Origin: Corella eumyota
Lineage: Eukaryota > Chordata > Ascidiacea > Phlebobranchia > Corellidae
DNA length: 64,000 nucleotides
Direction: 5' to 3'
NCBI GenBank assembly: GCA_963082875.1
Contig: OY720100.1
Location: forward strand, 1,302,001 to 1,366,000
Position 1 is the stretch's first letter. Each line of letters starts with the position of its first letter. A program made the translations under genes and the position numbers. Positions 1 to 12,600 of this stretch are shown here, in pieces. A model generated the notes under the pieces. It did no database searches. It was not told the DNA's origin and worked only from the letters and a program-made list of their open reading frames with translations.

Positions 1-136
1 AAATGGCTATAATAAAAACTAAAATGTGAAAGAATAGTGTATATGTACCACAAAATTGAGGAATAAATAACTGACATTTGTAACAAAAACTAAATAATAC
101 AAAATATGTTAATGTTGATCCAATAAAAATAAATAC

Positions 137-1601
137 CTTTAGCATCAAGAGCAAACAAGGCATTAAGGGCGACAGTAACAGCACTACATTCACTTTTGTC
201 CTCACAGCAGAGCAATTGAATCAAAACATCCGCCAATCTTGCTACATGTTGTTTGTCTGATTTGCATAAGTTTGGTAACTCCTTAATAGCAGCAATTCGA
301 ATCTAAATTGAATTTTAAAAATGGGTTAAAAAAGCACTGTTGATGCTTGTGACTTATAATGTATACTAAAAACCCAAGTAATCATATTTTAAAATATAAT
401 TTAAAGTGACACAGTTTGGGTTATCTATTTAACTGAAGCAATTCAAATCTAAATCAAATTTTAAAAAATGTTTAAAAGGGCATCGGTTTCTTTTAAAATA
501 TATTATAAAACTAATATTAAGTGATTAGAAACTAAGTTTTTTGAACAAACCAAAGTTTACCATAAAAAGAATAATACACTATAAAAACAAACAATTTATC
601 AATCTTTTGTTCGCAATATTTTCTTAACTTAATACAGTTTTAAAAACAAGAAACAAATTTCTTACAGCTGCTTCTTCGTCTTCACAAAGATCCAACAACG
701 CATTGATGGCTAATTCTGCCTCTCCCGTGAAATGTTTAAAGAATCGAGCAATAAACTGCGCAGCTAATCTCTTGGTTGCCGTATTTCCTTGTACACCTTT
801 GATGATAGTTTGATATGCTTCAGGGTGCTAGTAAATAAAAAGTATTTATAGCAATGTTAAGATAAAAGATTATGGTTTTCAGTTTTTGAGTTAAAATGTA
901 ACATTGCCATTTATTTATCAACTGCTGACATTTTTTGTATATAAAGTGAAAAAGTCGACTACACAACCTAAACATAGAGTAACATTTGTTATTCCGACCT
1001 AGTCTCTAGTTGCTTTTTACAGTTTGGAATATCATCATGCTGTAGCACCCTTGAGTAAGGTGCTATAAACAGTATGAACTCCTGCTAAGCCAGCACTTAA
1101 TCAGCAGCATAACTATCGGGCAATTATAATCTATATAATATCCCAAACTGCCACAGCAACTCAAGACTGGGTAGGGGTAACAGTTGTTACTCTATGTTTA
1201 AGTCGCGCATTCGACCGTTCCACATCGAAGATAGAGATATATACAAAAAAAATCATAAATTACAATTGGCAAGAGTCATACTGCTTATAACCACTTACTT
1301 GAGTGTGTTACAACATGTAAGTAGTGGGGGTCAAACACTAGACCTTATTTCAACTACTACACCACGTCGACAGTTTACACAAATATTTTAAACAACACAA
1401 AGTTAATAACAGGTAACTGTCTACAGAAAACTTTTACAATACTACAGTTTTGCAGTTGAAAAAATTAATTATATACAAATGTATTTATTCCAGTTATAAC
1501 ATAATTTTAAAATATATAAAACTAGTTACGTTTTTAGCATTTTCCTTCGCATCTGCAAGCACTCCAAAACTTTTGTAAAGTTGTTCAACATCAACCGACA
1601 T
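137..1601 (-). CDS. API5: API5 orthologue (apoptosis inhibitor 5), first three coding exons; continues past the left edge
   Basis: Exons 1601-1530, 827-666 and 302-137, all with GT-AG borders, give 127 residues in frame. The start reads MSVDVEQLYKSFGVLADAKE, close to the API5 N-terminus (VEELYRNYGILADATE as I recall it). Exon 2 carries KRLAAQFIARFFKHF and LAINALLDLCEDEE, and exon 3 carries IRIAAIKELPNLCKS, all collinear with the helical HEAT-like repeats of API5. API5 is a nuclear protein that opposes E2F1-induced apoptosis and binds FGF2 in vertebrates; that role is inferred from family. The last exon ends in phase 1, so more exons must lie to the left of base 1. Intron 1 carries a SINE. The ATG at 1601 is the only sensible start because it aligns with the family's N-terminus. 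The gene points away from the small plus-strand candidate at 2035, so the roughly 430 bp between may hold a shared promoter. Confidence 0.9.
945..1235. mobile_element. SINE family 1, two tail segments in head-to-head inverted order
   Basis: Bases 1036-1232 match the body and tail of the tRNA-derived SINE seen complete at 63333-63600 (TGTAGCACCCTTGAGTAAGG, then CAATTATAATCTAT, then ACTCAAGACTGGGTAGGGGT). Bases 965-1030 match the same tail on the opposite strand (GTAACATTTGTTATTCCGAC, AGTTTGGAATAT). No tRNA head is present. It lies in API5 intron 1. Confidence 0.75.
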
Positions 1602-2034
1602 TTTTTCGTTTTATTCAAAAAATTCTCACCGTTCAAATCCTTTCTTATGTTGAAGTTTAGTCTGTTTGTATTTCTGTATGTTATAGCACCAAATTATGCA
1701 ATAAAGCTTCTTTATATTGTTAATATCACTATCTAAAGTTTAAATACACCTGGAGAAAAAGCAGAACAATCAATACGCATGGAAAGAAGTGACTCGATGT
1801 AAAACAAATTGACAACACTGCAAATACGTTTTATAAAAAATAAAATATACTATAATATATATTTTCTATTAAATCTGTCTAATAATTTAACTGAATTAAA
1901 AAAATTATAATAACATTAAACAAATTTTAATAAATTTTAAGATATTTTTATTTTTAATATTGACGCACAAATAATTTATCATTTTTATTTGGAAACACTA
2001 ACAAACTCAAACTTCTGATGACATTTTTAACAAA

Positions 2035-2286
2035 ATGGAGGCAGCAACACGTGGTACCGATTTTTCAAATATACAAGGCGAATTTCTAATATATTTCATT
2101 ACCCTTTGCCCGCTACTAGACGTAAGTAACCTTTAAACAAATTATTTGTCCTTTTTAATTAATCTAAAGTATCGCATTTCCTACTTAACTTACATAATAT
2201 ATCAGATTACCTCATCGAAAAAATCTGACGGGTATGAAACTTTTAAACCACATTTTAAAGTGTTTTTACCGAATATATTGCTTTAA
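2035..2286 (+). CDS. candidate two-exon micro-gene, 55 residues, unknown
   Basis: An ATG at 2035 opens a 29-codon exon ending exactly at a consensus donor (GAC|GTAAGT, 2121). An acceptor at 2204-2205 (ATATATCAG) resumes in the same frame for 26 codons and a TAA at 2284-2286. The 84 bp intron is a usual size for this genome. The peptide begins MEAATRGTDFSNIQGEFLIY, has one short hydrophobic stretch (residues about 18-28) and ends basic/hydrophobic; I recognise no family. An AATAAA follows at about 2646. It is divergent from API5 across about 430 bp. It could instead be the first exons of a longer transcript, or chance. No function is proposed. Confidence 0.35.
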
Positions 2287-2792
2287 AGTTTTGTCAGAAA
2301 AACAAAATTAATCTAGTACTTGGTCCAAAATCTACAGCTGCGGGAAAAAATAAATTCTTGGTAATCTTTTTCGCTGCATGAGGCCTTTAAAAGTGTTTTG
2401 TCACAACGTGGCACAAAGTTAATATTCTCCCGCTGCCATTTAAAAATATAACTTTAAGTAAAATATTTTTAGACTTCAATTTTAAAGTACCATAAAAACA
2501 ACAAAAACTGTACTTGAACATTTTTAAAGCAGCCCGCTTTCTGCTGCTTGGGAGGGTATTTTACAAAAACAAGTAAACTGAATTTTTAAGTTACTATTTT
2601 TCAGAAAACCAAAATTAACCAATACTTTTATATATTTGTTGTATTTTAATAAACTCTTAATCTTAAAATGCACAACAACAAATATTAAAAAGGCTCAAAT
2701 CTTGAATTATACAACTGTTAAAACGCTGGTCGCTAGCAAAATAGGTCGTAACATTGTTAGAAATTTTAAGCGATAAAAAGTCTAGTAAATTC

Positions 2793-5700
2793 TCATATCG
2801 AGTTGGTTGTTTCAAAGCTTAGGACTTCGGTCGTTTCTTCTGGCATTTCGCCGGAGTGATATGCCGTTTTAGTCGTTGTTTCGGTTATAGGAGGGGTGGG
2901 TGAAGCATCTTTAGTTGTGGTTGTTGCTGTCGTACTTGTTGTTGTTGGCAACGTTGAGATTAGAAGTGTAAGTGTAGCTGAATCTCCTAAGTCTACCACT
3001 CTTCCGAATAAACTAAACGCCGAATCACAATATTCTAAACATTCTGCCTCTTCTTGAAAGTTGTTATAATTAGGAAGACATCCACCGAAAACGAATCTTT
3101 TGCACGATACAGTTTTGACATCAAAATACCTGAGAAAATAAAAACAGTTTTAAAACTTTTAACATTTAGTGTTTAAATTGTTAAATGAAATATGCTGAAA
3201 CAGATTTATCGGAAACTACTGTTTACAACACCCAAAAATTAACAAACTTGTGCTATAATACTCGTTAAATACTCGTTGTTTGTATTTTTAAGGTCTCTTA
3301 ATACTTGTTGTTTGTGTTTTTAAGGTAAACAAAAGCGAATAACTATGTACACATTCATGATAACTTGAACATAACTTACCATCGTGGAAAGTAAGCGCGA
3401 CAAGGACCAGTTTTATCGGGAAGTGTACAGACAGCAATCGAGTCCAAATCTTCTCTAGCTGCGTCTAAATCCGAGTACAAAGTTGGGGCTAAATCTAAAT
3501 CTGTGACTCCAATTTCAAAATTACGTTCCAGAATAGAATCCCCACCACCTGGAAAACAAAATGAAGGTTAGTGTTGGTGTTATTACATTAAGTATGGTGT
3601 TACATTTTCTGTGTGAATATATAAAAAGCCTAAAAAGTAGACATTTTTTTAACCTTAGCAGGCTTTTGTACAGTTTGGTAATTCGTGTGATTAATTAACA
3701 TAACTGTTTGATAAGTAACTGATATTTAAGGCTTGATTTATAAGTGGTTTATAAGTGTTATTGTAATGAGTTTATAGCTAGAGAAAATGTATACGATTTT
3801 TTGATGGTAAATTACGATGCTATGCCTTGTTAATATTACTTTTTATTCACCTGGTAAATCAGCATCATCAGCTTGACTAATAAACGTTATATTAAGGGCA
3901 TGCTCTTCTATATCCATAAACACATCAGTGTCAACTAAATTAACCCCGTCTTCGGCTAAATCGTGTTTTAGAGCCAACCAAGTTGGTATTTCGATTTCGT
4001 AAAATGCAATAAGATCAACCTCAACGAAAGTTGTTACCGACGATTGTGGCCCTAAAAATTAAATTCATGTTATGTTGAATAGGATTTTAAAACAGTTTCT
4101 TTCAAGAAATTGTTCGATTTTTTGGTATTTGTGATTAATATATTTAATCAATGACTAATTAGCCGCTTAATTATACAAACTATTTTTAACTATTTTTGAA
4201 AACCCCAGTTTTTTTAGTGAGGCACTGAGCGTGTTTTTTAAATATCAGTAAATGTTTACAATGAAACGAATAACATAGCCTTGTGACGTATTTAAATATC
4301 CTTTTTTTTATTTTAAAAATCGTTTAACTTACCACATGCCATCCTACACTGCCAGGTATACTCGTAATTATTTGCGTTCCCCCCACACCCGTTGTACAAA
4401 AACTTTTCACAAGTATTTGATTCAGAGTTAAAACGATATTGAATCTTGGGGTCGTTTTCTTCACAAGTGTCACCACTATCGGCCGGGAAAGAACATTTGT
4501 CTAATTCCTGAGGTTCTGTTAAAAAATAAAGCTTTAATTTGAGAATAGGAACGGTACAAAATGGTGGATTAAAAAGCACAACGTCTTAAATAATAATGCG
4601 TATAATCTGAAAAAAAGGAAAAATGTTTAAACTAAATAGCTTTTATAAGATTACTTTGGTAATAAAGGCTAACGGCGTTTTTATTACCAACTAAAATATG
4701 TTTACCAGTTGTATATACATTGTTTTTTAAAGTGCATATTAAACTTGATTAAAAGTATTACCACTTCTGACTTAGTGGCCAATAACAAAGTGTAAGAAAC
4801 TAATATTTTTTATTTACCGCACGACTCCTGGCAAGTTTCAATATCAGTGTACCCAAAACATGTTTCTTCTTGTACGGGTTCACATTTTTGACTGGCTTGA
4901 TTATAACGATATCTGTGGATTATAATAACTTTGTTAGATTGTGTTTTAGTTTGTTTGACAGGTTAATATAAGTTTTTTTAAAGTTGATGTTAGTTAAGTT
5001 GACTTTTTGCTTTATGTCTTGTAATTGAAGTTGATATTTGGCACAAAAAATTAATTTTGTTTTCTTACTATTTCAGAGTTTAACATTACAATTATAAGCG
5101 CGTTTGTCGTGAAATTTTGTATTTGTTAAAAAGACTTTTAATAAAAAGTTGTTGTTTACTTGATTGCATCTGGTTGACATGGGTAATTTACAAATGGCAC
5201 CTTACATCCATCATATGCTTTCTCAGTTTGGGGAATACATAAATGTAAAAGAGTTTGAAAAGTAAATCTGGGTAAACTTGTCCGATAATTTCCCGTGTCC
5301 ACATACGCACAAAAACAACCAATAATCGAGCTACATTGTACGTGCTGTAGAAAGAAAATTCATTGATAAAATTTCAAAAAAACTTGTATGATAACTTAAA
5401 ACACATAAGCTTTAACAGTATGGTAGTGTTAAAAGCCGGTCATTGCGTCGGAAAACGAGGCAAAATAGTTTCGCGTTCAAGTCGCACCAATGCCACACTA
5501 TTTACCCTTAAGCCTAGCGTTTACGGATAGCTTTAACACGTCGGAATATCACACCCTTAAATAAAAAAATAAATTTATTCCGTAGGAGGTTATGGAAAAA
5601 AAGATATGCTAAAACAACTAAGTATTATGGCATAAAAAAAAAACTTTGAAGTATAAACTTGCCATTTACATAAAGTTTCGTAACATTTAAAAACATAATT

Positions 5701-6426
5701 TTTTAGACTAAAGGCCTTTTTACACGACAAGGTAACGTTGCGTTGCGCTGCGTTGCGTTACGTCACTTTACCAGCTCTAGGGATTTTTTTAAAATTTTAA
5801 TAAAAAATATATATCTAATAAGTATACCGCTTACGAAATCTTGCGTAAATTTCGCTCCAGCCACAAAACTTTACGAAATCTTACGTAACTTTCGCAAACT
5901 TTTGTACGTGTGAACGACCCTGTTCATTTTAAATGGTTGCGAAATTTTACACTACGTTGCGTACGCCGTGTGAACGGGCCTTTAGCCATAAATTTTTGAT
6001 TACCCCAACAAATACTTACACTATAAAGACCCCCTGGAACACATAACTTTATGTGGGTTATTGGAAAAAATGCGAATCGTCGCTGAAAAATGCTTTGTTT
6101 AATTTGTTCTTCTTCAACGTAACAGGCTCGTTCAGTATATTGAGGTTGACTTTTTGTGCACCCTAGAAATTAAAACATAGGTTAATAGAGGTTAATTTTT
6201 GCACTACAGTAATTTAAGTTATCTTTTATTGAACTTTTCTGTCTTCCTAGGTTTGATAATATGTCGATTTTTTTACCATTATTGGTTCTTTTGGGTTTTT
6301 GGTATAGTTGTTTTAAGCACTTAGTAATTAAATAAAACCTAATTTGACAACGCTTAATAATAAAAGTATAAACTTACCTATAAACAATGATATAGCACCC
6401 AATAGAAAAATAATCTTCATTTGCAT
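2793..6426 (-). CDS. secreted thyroglobulin type-1 / three-Kunitz domain protein (probable protease inhibitor)
   Basis: Eight exons (6426-6378, 6162-6020, 5344-5160, 4912-4818, 4515-4333, 4051-3851, 3548-3380, 3129-2793) sum to 1362 nt, 453 residues. Residues 1-16 are a signal peptide (MQMKIIFLLGAISLFIG). Residues about 18-100 form a thyroglobulin-1 domain, with ...LCVPGGLYSHVQC and GCFCAYVDTG matching the QC..CWCVD core. Three Kunitz domains follow. At about 112-157 is a degenerate one without the GNxNxF loop and with Gln at P1. At about 163-216 is one with LYNGCGGNANNYEY, a slightly long Cys2-Cys3 spacing and Glu at P1. At about 326-376 is a good one with GPCRAYFP, P1 Arg, and FGGCLPNYNNFQEEAECLEYC. 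A Cys-free acidic spacer (218-285) separates the second and third, and the tail is Thr-rich. From family knowledge only the third looks built to inhibit trypsin-like proteases; thyroglobulin-1 domains can inhibit cysteine proteases. Exact targets are inference. Confidence 0.82.
5418..5562 (+). mobile_element. SINE family 2 copy in an intron
   Basis: Shares with 42034-42140 and 46440-46578 (both minus) a tRNA-like head with a B-box-like GTTCAAGTC, followed by a diagnostic body: GCCACACTATTTACCCTTAA, then GTTTACGGATAGCTTTAACA. It lies in the second intron of the thyroglobulin/Kunitz gene. Confidence 0.6.
5711..5982. mobile_element. MITE-like DNA element with TA-flanked terminal inverted repeats
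   Basis: The left end reads AAGGCCTTTTTACACGAC and the right end, reverse complemented, reads AAGGCCCGTTCACACGGC: 18 positions with about 4 mismatches, each flanked by TA. The interior holds a GTTGCGTTGCGCTGCGTTGC run and a repeated TTACGAAATCTTxCGTAA segment. There is no coding capacity, so it is a non-autonomous element about 270 bp long. Confidence 0.65.
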
Positions 6427-6560
6427 TTTGATGGTAATTTAATTTAATTTATATAAAAAATCAGCTTTAGTTCAGTTTAATAATTCTTTCTAAATATTTT
6501 GAAAGTTTTGATTACTTGCAATTCTTAGTTTAAATGATAATTAAGCCTTAATTTGTCTCG

Positions 6561-6568
6561 TATTTATA
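6561..6568 (-). promoter_or_regulatory. candidate TATA box of the thyroglobulin/Kunitz gene
   Basis: TATAAATA on the minus strand, about 135 bp upstream of the start codon at 6426, leaving room for a short 5' UTR. Motif match only. Confidence 0.3.
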
Positions 6569-6599
6569 TTAAAACACTCTTCATAACCACGTGTTTATT

Positions 6600-9480
6600 T
6601 TCCGGTTTATTACGTCACAACGCTGTTTATTGCATGTGCAGACGTTGTGACGTCATAGGTTATTCGTGTGATGCATTTTGTGAATTCATGACTTTATTTT
6701 TTGGAGTCAGTAATTAGACATTTCGTAATTAACAAGTTTTTAAATAAGACGGTATGAGCTATTTTTAAACATTTCTTGCTGTTTGGAATATTCCAATCAC
6801 GTATTTTTAATGAGATTCTTACGACTTAGATTCTTAGCTCATATTTATTTTTGCTACTATTGTAATGTTTTCTGACTTACAATTTAAATATCGTAGTTAA
6901 TTATCGTTTTTTTTATATATTCTAACCTTTACTAATCACGGTGAATATAAGTTTAGTTTGAATATTCTGTGATTATAAACATCACTAAAAGCTAAAACGG
7001 AAATAAAATATTTTTTTTGTTCTGTAACTGTCATAAATTGATTTAATTAATTACTAGTTTGTAGAGTATGCTGGTAAAACTTAAGCTTAAATATTTAAAG
7101 GCTTTAAGTTTAGTTGTAGCTCAAGGTTTATGCTTACTTGGATAACATATTAAAGAGTTTAGAGTAAGTTAAATTAGTTTTAACTTTGTTGATATTTATC
7201 TGCAATACCTGAATAAAATCTGATGTTAAATGCGCTGCTGTAACTTACAACTGACTGCTTTTTTGTAATTTTTAATCCTTCATTAAACGATTTAAACTTC
7301 TTTTAGCCACAAGGGATTTCCATTGCTGTTAGCAATAACTTGGAAATATCCATAAATGCTGAACAAGATTTTACTATTTATATTAATTCAGTACCAACCA
7401 CTTAAGTTTAATTATAATGTAAAAATCCTAAACCAAATGCCCTATAATTCCTACACAACACCACCATGTATTTAAAATTTTACGGCTATCTTGTGCTGTC
7501 TTTATTGCTTGCTTTTTGTGTTTAAAAGGTTACTAGATTGAGTTCTAACTAATTGCTTACAATTTGCCTTATTTATATACACGTATCAAGTTTTCAATAA
7601 CACGACCCTTGCAGATATTTCGTTTTTAACTCAATTAATCAAGTTTTTAAGTGTTATATTTGCAAGAACTATTAATAACATCTGATAAGGTGAACTGATT
7701 AAGATTTATGTTTCTTTATTTAGCCTAAATAGCCTGAAGCGGTGTATTTTGTATTCAGTTTACCTGTTATTTATTACCTGCTTAATATACCTTCAATTTA
7801 AAGTTAAAAAGTGGTTTTAAAATTTAAATAACTTTTGTTTTTTTCCTGCATTAATTAAAAGGAATTTGTTTTGCAATTGGGATTCTAAATTAAGTTCATT
7901 CTGAGATATATATAGTTAAAAGTTGTAAAAATAAATCTTCTTCTGTTTTTCGACATTCGGGTGACGTCAATTTTTGTGTTTGATGACGTCATTTGTGGTC
8001 GTATGTACGAAGTGAATCATGATAGGTTTGAAGTCGTGTGTTAAGCTGTGCCAGTGCATTCGATTGTCCTCCGGCAATGAGGGCATTGTGACGTAATAGT
8101 TGACTTATTGTAGTCAAGCCTCGTACGCCGCACCGAGCGAAATAACATTTGTTTTAATCGGCGATTTTGTGACGTCAGCCATTACAAGTTTGGAAATTTT
8201 TTTTTTAATTATAAATTAACCATATTATTTTTGAGTATTCGGGTAAATATGTTCCATATTTTGCAGTTTTGATTTCCGTTTTTTTTGAAGTTTATTTAAG
8301 GAAAATCGTGATCTTAAGTAATCCATTAAATATTTAAAAAAATATATTTTTGTCTTTGGTTTTACTTGTTTGTAATTTTTTTTTTATTTATGTAACAAGC
8401 TATGTTTTTAATGTATATATATTGAATAAATAAACTACTGTATTTAGCCTTGCATTGCTTGAAATTAAAATTCAATGTTTAATGTTGTTTAATAACACCT
8501 GGTAATGGTCTTAATATCGCAATTCAGCTTTATCGGAATTAGGTTAAAATCGTAAATAATATTATATCGCGCAAATAGCGGTCAACAACAATCTTTGTGA
8601 CGTAGTATGGATTAATCGACGACGCACGAAGAACCACGCGCATGCGCAGCGTATTACGTCATAAATACGTGACATTTCTTCCGTTCCATAATTATTATTT
8701 CCCAATATTTTATTTTTAATTTTAAACTTTTTTTTAATTACGTTTCTAAGGCTTTTCCTATATTTACACAATGTTTATTAATAAAGACTTTTTCAATGTT
8801 TATTAATAAAGACTTTTTTTTTTACTTTTATTTAAGTACGAGACCAACTAAATGTAGAAAAAAAACAATAACATAAAAAACATTGCGAGAAACAATAACA
8901 CAAAAACAAAAATAAAATCGTAAAAAATTGCGAGCAACGAAAACACAGAAATAAAAAACAAAATTTTTCACAATTTTATAGAAATAAATTCTTTAATGAG
9001 TTGTTATCAAAAACTACATTGTCAAAATAAAAAAAAATATTGTTAATACTGAATGCATACAATATGTTTGAAATATGAATAATTTTACATCATTTTGAGT
9101 TTTAAATACCAATATAATTACGAAGGCCAAATATTACAAATACATGATTAATTAAATTTCTTATTTGATTGTAAATTTCTTTGTATTAGGCTTATACTAA
9201 TTAACATTATGTCATTTTTTATTAATATTTGCTTAAATATTTTTGGCATAATCCTTTATTCCGGTGTGAAATATTTTTATTTTAAACTTTATACTTGCTA
9301 CAAATTAAAATAACTTTGGAGAAAATTACTTTGGTTTTAAATTCAACGAATAAAATAAAATTCTCTTTTGAAATAAATTATTGCATGTTGTTGTTTTTAT
9401 AAAAATATTTTTCCGTGAATTCAACAAAGCTTTACGTGTAAGTGAAACACTTCTTAATGCTATAATATTTATGGTCGGTT
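6600..9480. other. intergenic, no gene seen
   Basis: AT-rich spacer between the thyroglobulin/Kunitz gene and the collagen 3' end. Open frames here are short and lack splice-compatible neighbours. Four copies of the palindrome TGACGTCA (about 6650, 7972, 7983, 8171) and the 25 bp duplication at 8770 are the only structure noticed. Confidence 0.5.
8770..8819. repeat. 25 bp direct duplication, two copies
   Basis: AATGTTTATTAATAAAGACT plus TTTTC occurs twice head to tail. Each copy contains the 12 bp palindrome TTTATTAATAAA, which shows AATAAA on both strands. Confidence 0.8.
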
Positions 9481-9615
9481 ACTTCGTTTTATTCATTTCT
9501 TCGGTTATAATAAAGCGAACTTCTACGACCTATAAAAAATATAACAATTATTAAGACCTTTACTTTTAAATATTTTGTAGACAGGATCACTTAACGTTGT
9601 TTTAAGTTAATTTAT

Positions 9616-12600
9616 TTAAATACCGTTTGAACGACTTTCTGCTTCAAACGATTCCCTCTCACGTGCGCCATCTGGCGGTGGAAAAAATCCAGGTCCTTTG
9701 TTGTCCGGACTGAACTAAAATTGCACGAAAGTTGTTTAATTAAACAGTTATTAATTAGTAAAAGAAATTCAAGAAATTTTATTTAACTTACTCCATGCGG
9801 ATATTGTTGATACGCTGGCGAACCGCGTGGGTTACATATTGTTGCGTCACAAATACCAGGTCTACCTCGTCTTCCTTGAACCCCCATCTTACCCCTAGAC
9901 CCCTCTACTCCCTGCCCCCCTTTCGTGCCATCTTTACCATGTTTACTTGTACCTTTACTACCTTTACGACCTGGAAAAAGTTAAGCGTAAAGTTGATTCA
10001 CCTAGCTTGGAAATTAAATCTTATGTTTTTTATTTTATTTTTATTTCAGCCTTTATAAGTGCATTAAATGTTGGTGTTTTTTTTGTGTAAACTTCTAAGC
10101 TAGTTTGTATGTGGTGTTATTATACACACAACAATAAATAATTATTTTAGGTTTGCATTAGTAGGTTTGTTGTTTACCTGGAAGTCCAACTGCACCTTGT
10201 TGGCCTGAAATTGAATGTCCCCTTGGCCCTATGTCACCTTTATTACCCCTTGGCCCTAAATCAGGAATATTTTGGTTAATGTGAATGCCAATACTTGCAT
10301 TAAGTTTTAGGAGAAACTTATCTTTTTACATTTGTGTTACAAACTGTTATTCACTGCAATGATACAAAATTGCCATTAACATTACCTGCTAATCCTGTAT
10401 CACCCTTAGCACCCATTAACCCCTGACTCCCTTTTATACCGACTTCACCATGGTAACCAGGTAACCCAGTATCACCTTTGGGCCCTATAGGACCAGGGGG
10501 CCCAGGAACATGGTACCCGCGGATTGTGGAACATTTCTGACATTCTTCTCGTACTGATTCCATGTATCTTCAAAATGAATGAATAATTAAAGTTTAAATT
10601 TGGTGATTTAATTATGGATTCTACTATAAATGTAACTACTAAAATCATTATCTCTTATGTCATATTTGTGTGTTGTAAAAATTGTTGCTTAAGGTCAAAA
10701 CACTTGTCTTTACTACATGAGGTCATGGGTTCAATCCCTACTGCTTTCTAGTAATGCATATAAACAGTATAAACTTTTCCTGAGCCAACACCTAATTAGC
10801 AGCTTAATTGTCAGCCAATTATGATCTATAATAAGTTAGGGTAACTGATGTTACTTTATGTTTAGGTCAAGCATTTGACCTTCCCACATCGAGGATAAAT
10901 AAATATAAGAAATAAATTTTTGACTTACAGTGGTAACATTTCTGCTAACTTTTCTTTCACCAAATCTTCAATTTCTTTTAAACTTCTTGGTGGCCCTCGG
11001 CCTCCTGGGTTACCTCTCCCACCCACTGGCCCTATATGACCTTTTGGACCCCAAGGGCCTTCCTCACCCTTGTTCCCCTTGGGTCCTGCAACTCCAATCA
11101 CCCCAACATTACCCTGTTGCCCTTGGTTACCTTTTTCACCTCTCTGTATTAATGGAAATAGATGAATATTTATGTAAAAATTTTAAAGTTATATAATTTA
11201 TGGCTATAGCCCAAATATTATCTTATAATTGTTGAAATGTTGTCGTCTTTACCAGCCCAATGTCTCCTATTTCTCCTTTAGCTCCCTGTAAGTAAAAACA
11301 TATTTTTACAAGGTTAAAGTAAATCATTTTTTTAAACTTTTTATTAGTTTTGATTAAATGGCTAATTATCACTCTCTACATTAACAATAGTTTCATAATT
11401 TATTTTTATTTATAAAGATTCTAACCTTTATTCCTTGTCTTCCTGGAGTTCCTTGTACTCCTTGTTCACCCTAGAATATATTAATTGTTAATGAAGGTTT
11501 GTTGTGATTTAAAGAAGTAAATAAATGATGTATGTATGACTTACCTGTTTTCCCATCTCTCCTTGTATGCCTTCATGTCCCTACATGAAAAGTAATTTTG
11601 TAAAACTATTAAATCAAAAGTGAAAAGGTTCGGTTTCTGAATACTAAAATTCTTTCTGGTTAGTTATTGATTTTGATAACAAATTTTTTTAAATCTTAAT
11701 AAAGATAAACACCATGTTTTAGTTTTTTTTAACATTAGGTAAAGGAATCTTTCAAATATTGATATTACGTTTTTGTAAGTTTATATTGGTTGGATTTTAG
11801 TTTGTATTTAGGTAAGTTTACCTTGGGTCCGGGTGACCCATGCATTCCTGGATGACCTTGAAATCCAGGTCCTCCAATGGATCCTTTTTTACCCTAAATT
11901 TAAAAATATAAGTGTGTTTAGTTTAGTTGTAGTTTTTATGTACTTTAACTAATTGCTTTGTAATACAATTTAAATTTGTTTGTGCTTATTTAATGAAGGT
12001 TTAAGGGATATTGTATTGTTAAATATTACATAAAATACTTACAATTTCTCCTTGGTGACCTCTTGGTCCAATTGCCCCTTTACTTCCTTGATCACCCTTT
12101 AAAGAATAATTATTTTTTGATTATTTTAATATAAAACTTAAATAGTAAACTTGCATATTAACTTTAAGTTTTACTTACTTTATTTCCTATCCATCCTGCA
12201 TTACCAATATTTCCCCTTGCTCCTGGAGGTCCCTGTAATACGAAAGTGGTTAATAAAAATCTTATTTATCTTTTTTTAAACAAATATTAAAGTGTAGAAA
12301 TTGTGTACATTTGTGCAAAATCTTTCAATATTTAGGAGATTACTCAACATGTATTAATTCTATTGATTGTTTTGTTGATTATATTGTTGTAAAATGCACA
12401 TGTTTGGTATGTTAATATTCCCACCATTTTATATTAAAAGTTAACAGATTTCTACTTATATTTACTAACTTACCATTGGGCCGATATCTCCCTTTTTTCC
12501 CTTTTTACCTTCCATACCCCGCTCACCCTATTATTTAAGCCTTGCAATATTAATTTAGGCAAAAAATTTAAAAACTACCATTAGATCTGATTAAGAGTAT

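Noticed and set aside
8562-8771. Minus-strand frame of 69 codons
   Set aside because: No neighbouring splice sites in phase, no family match, and low-complexity AT-rich codons.
9795-11196. Plus-strand open frames rich in Pro and Leu
   Set aside because: They are antisense of Gly-X-Y collagen exons, which leave the opposite strand open. They have no splice or start support.
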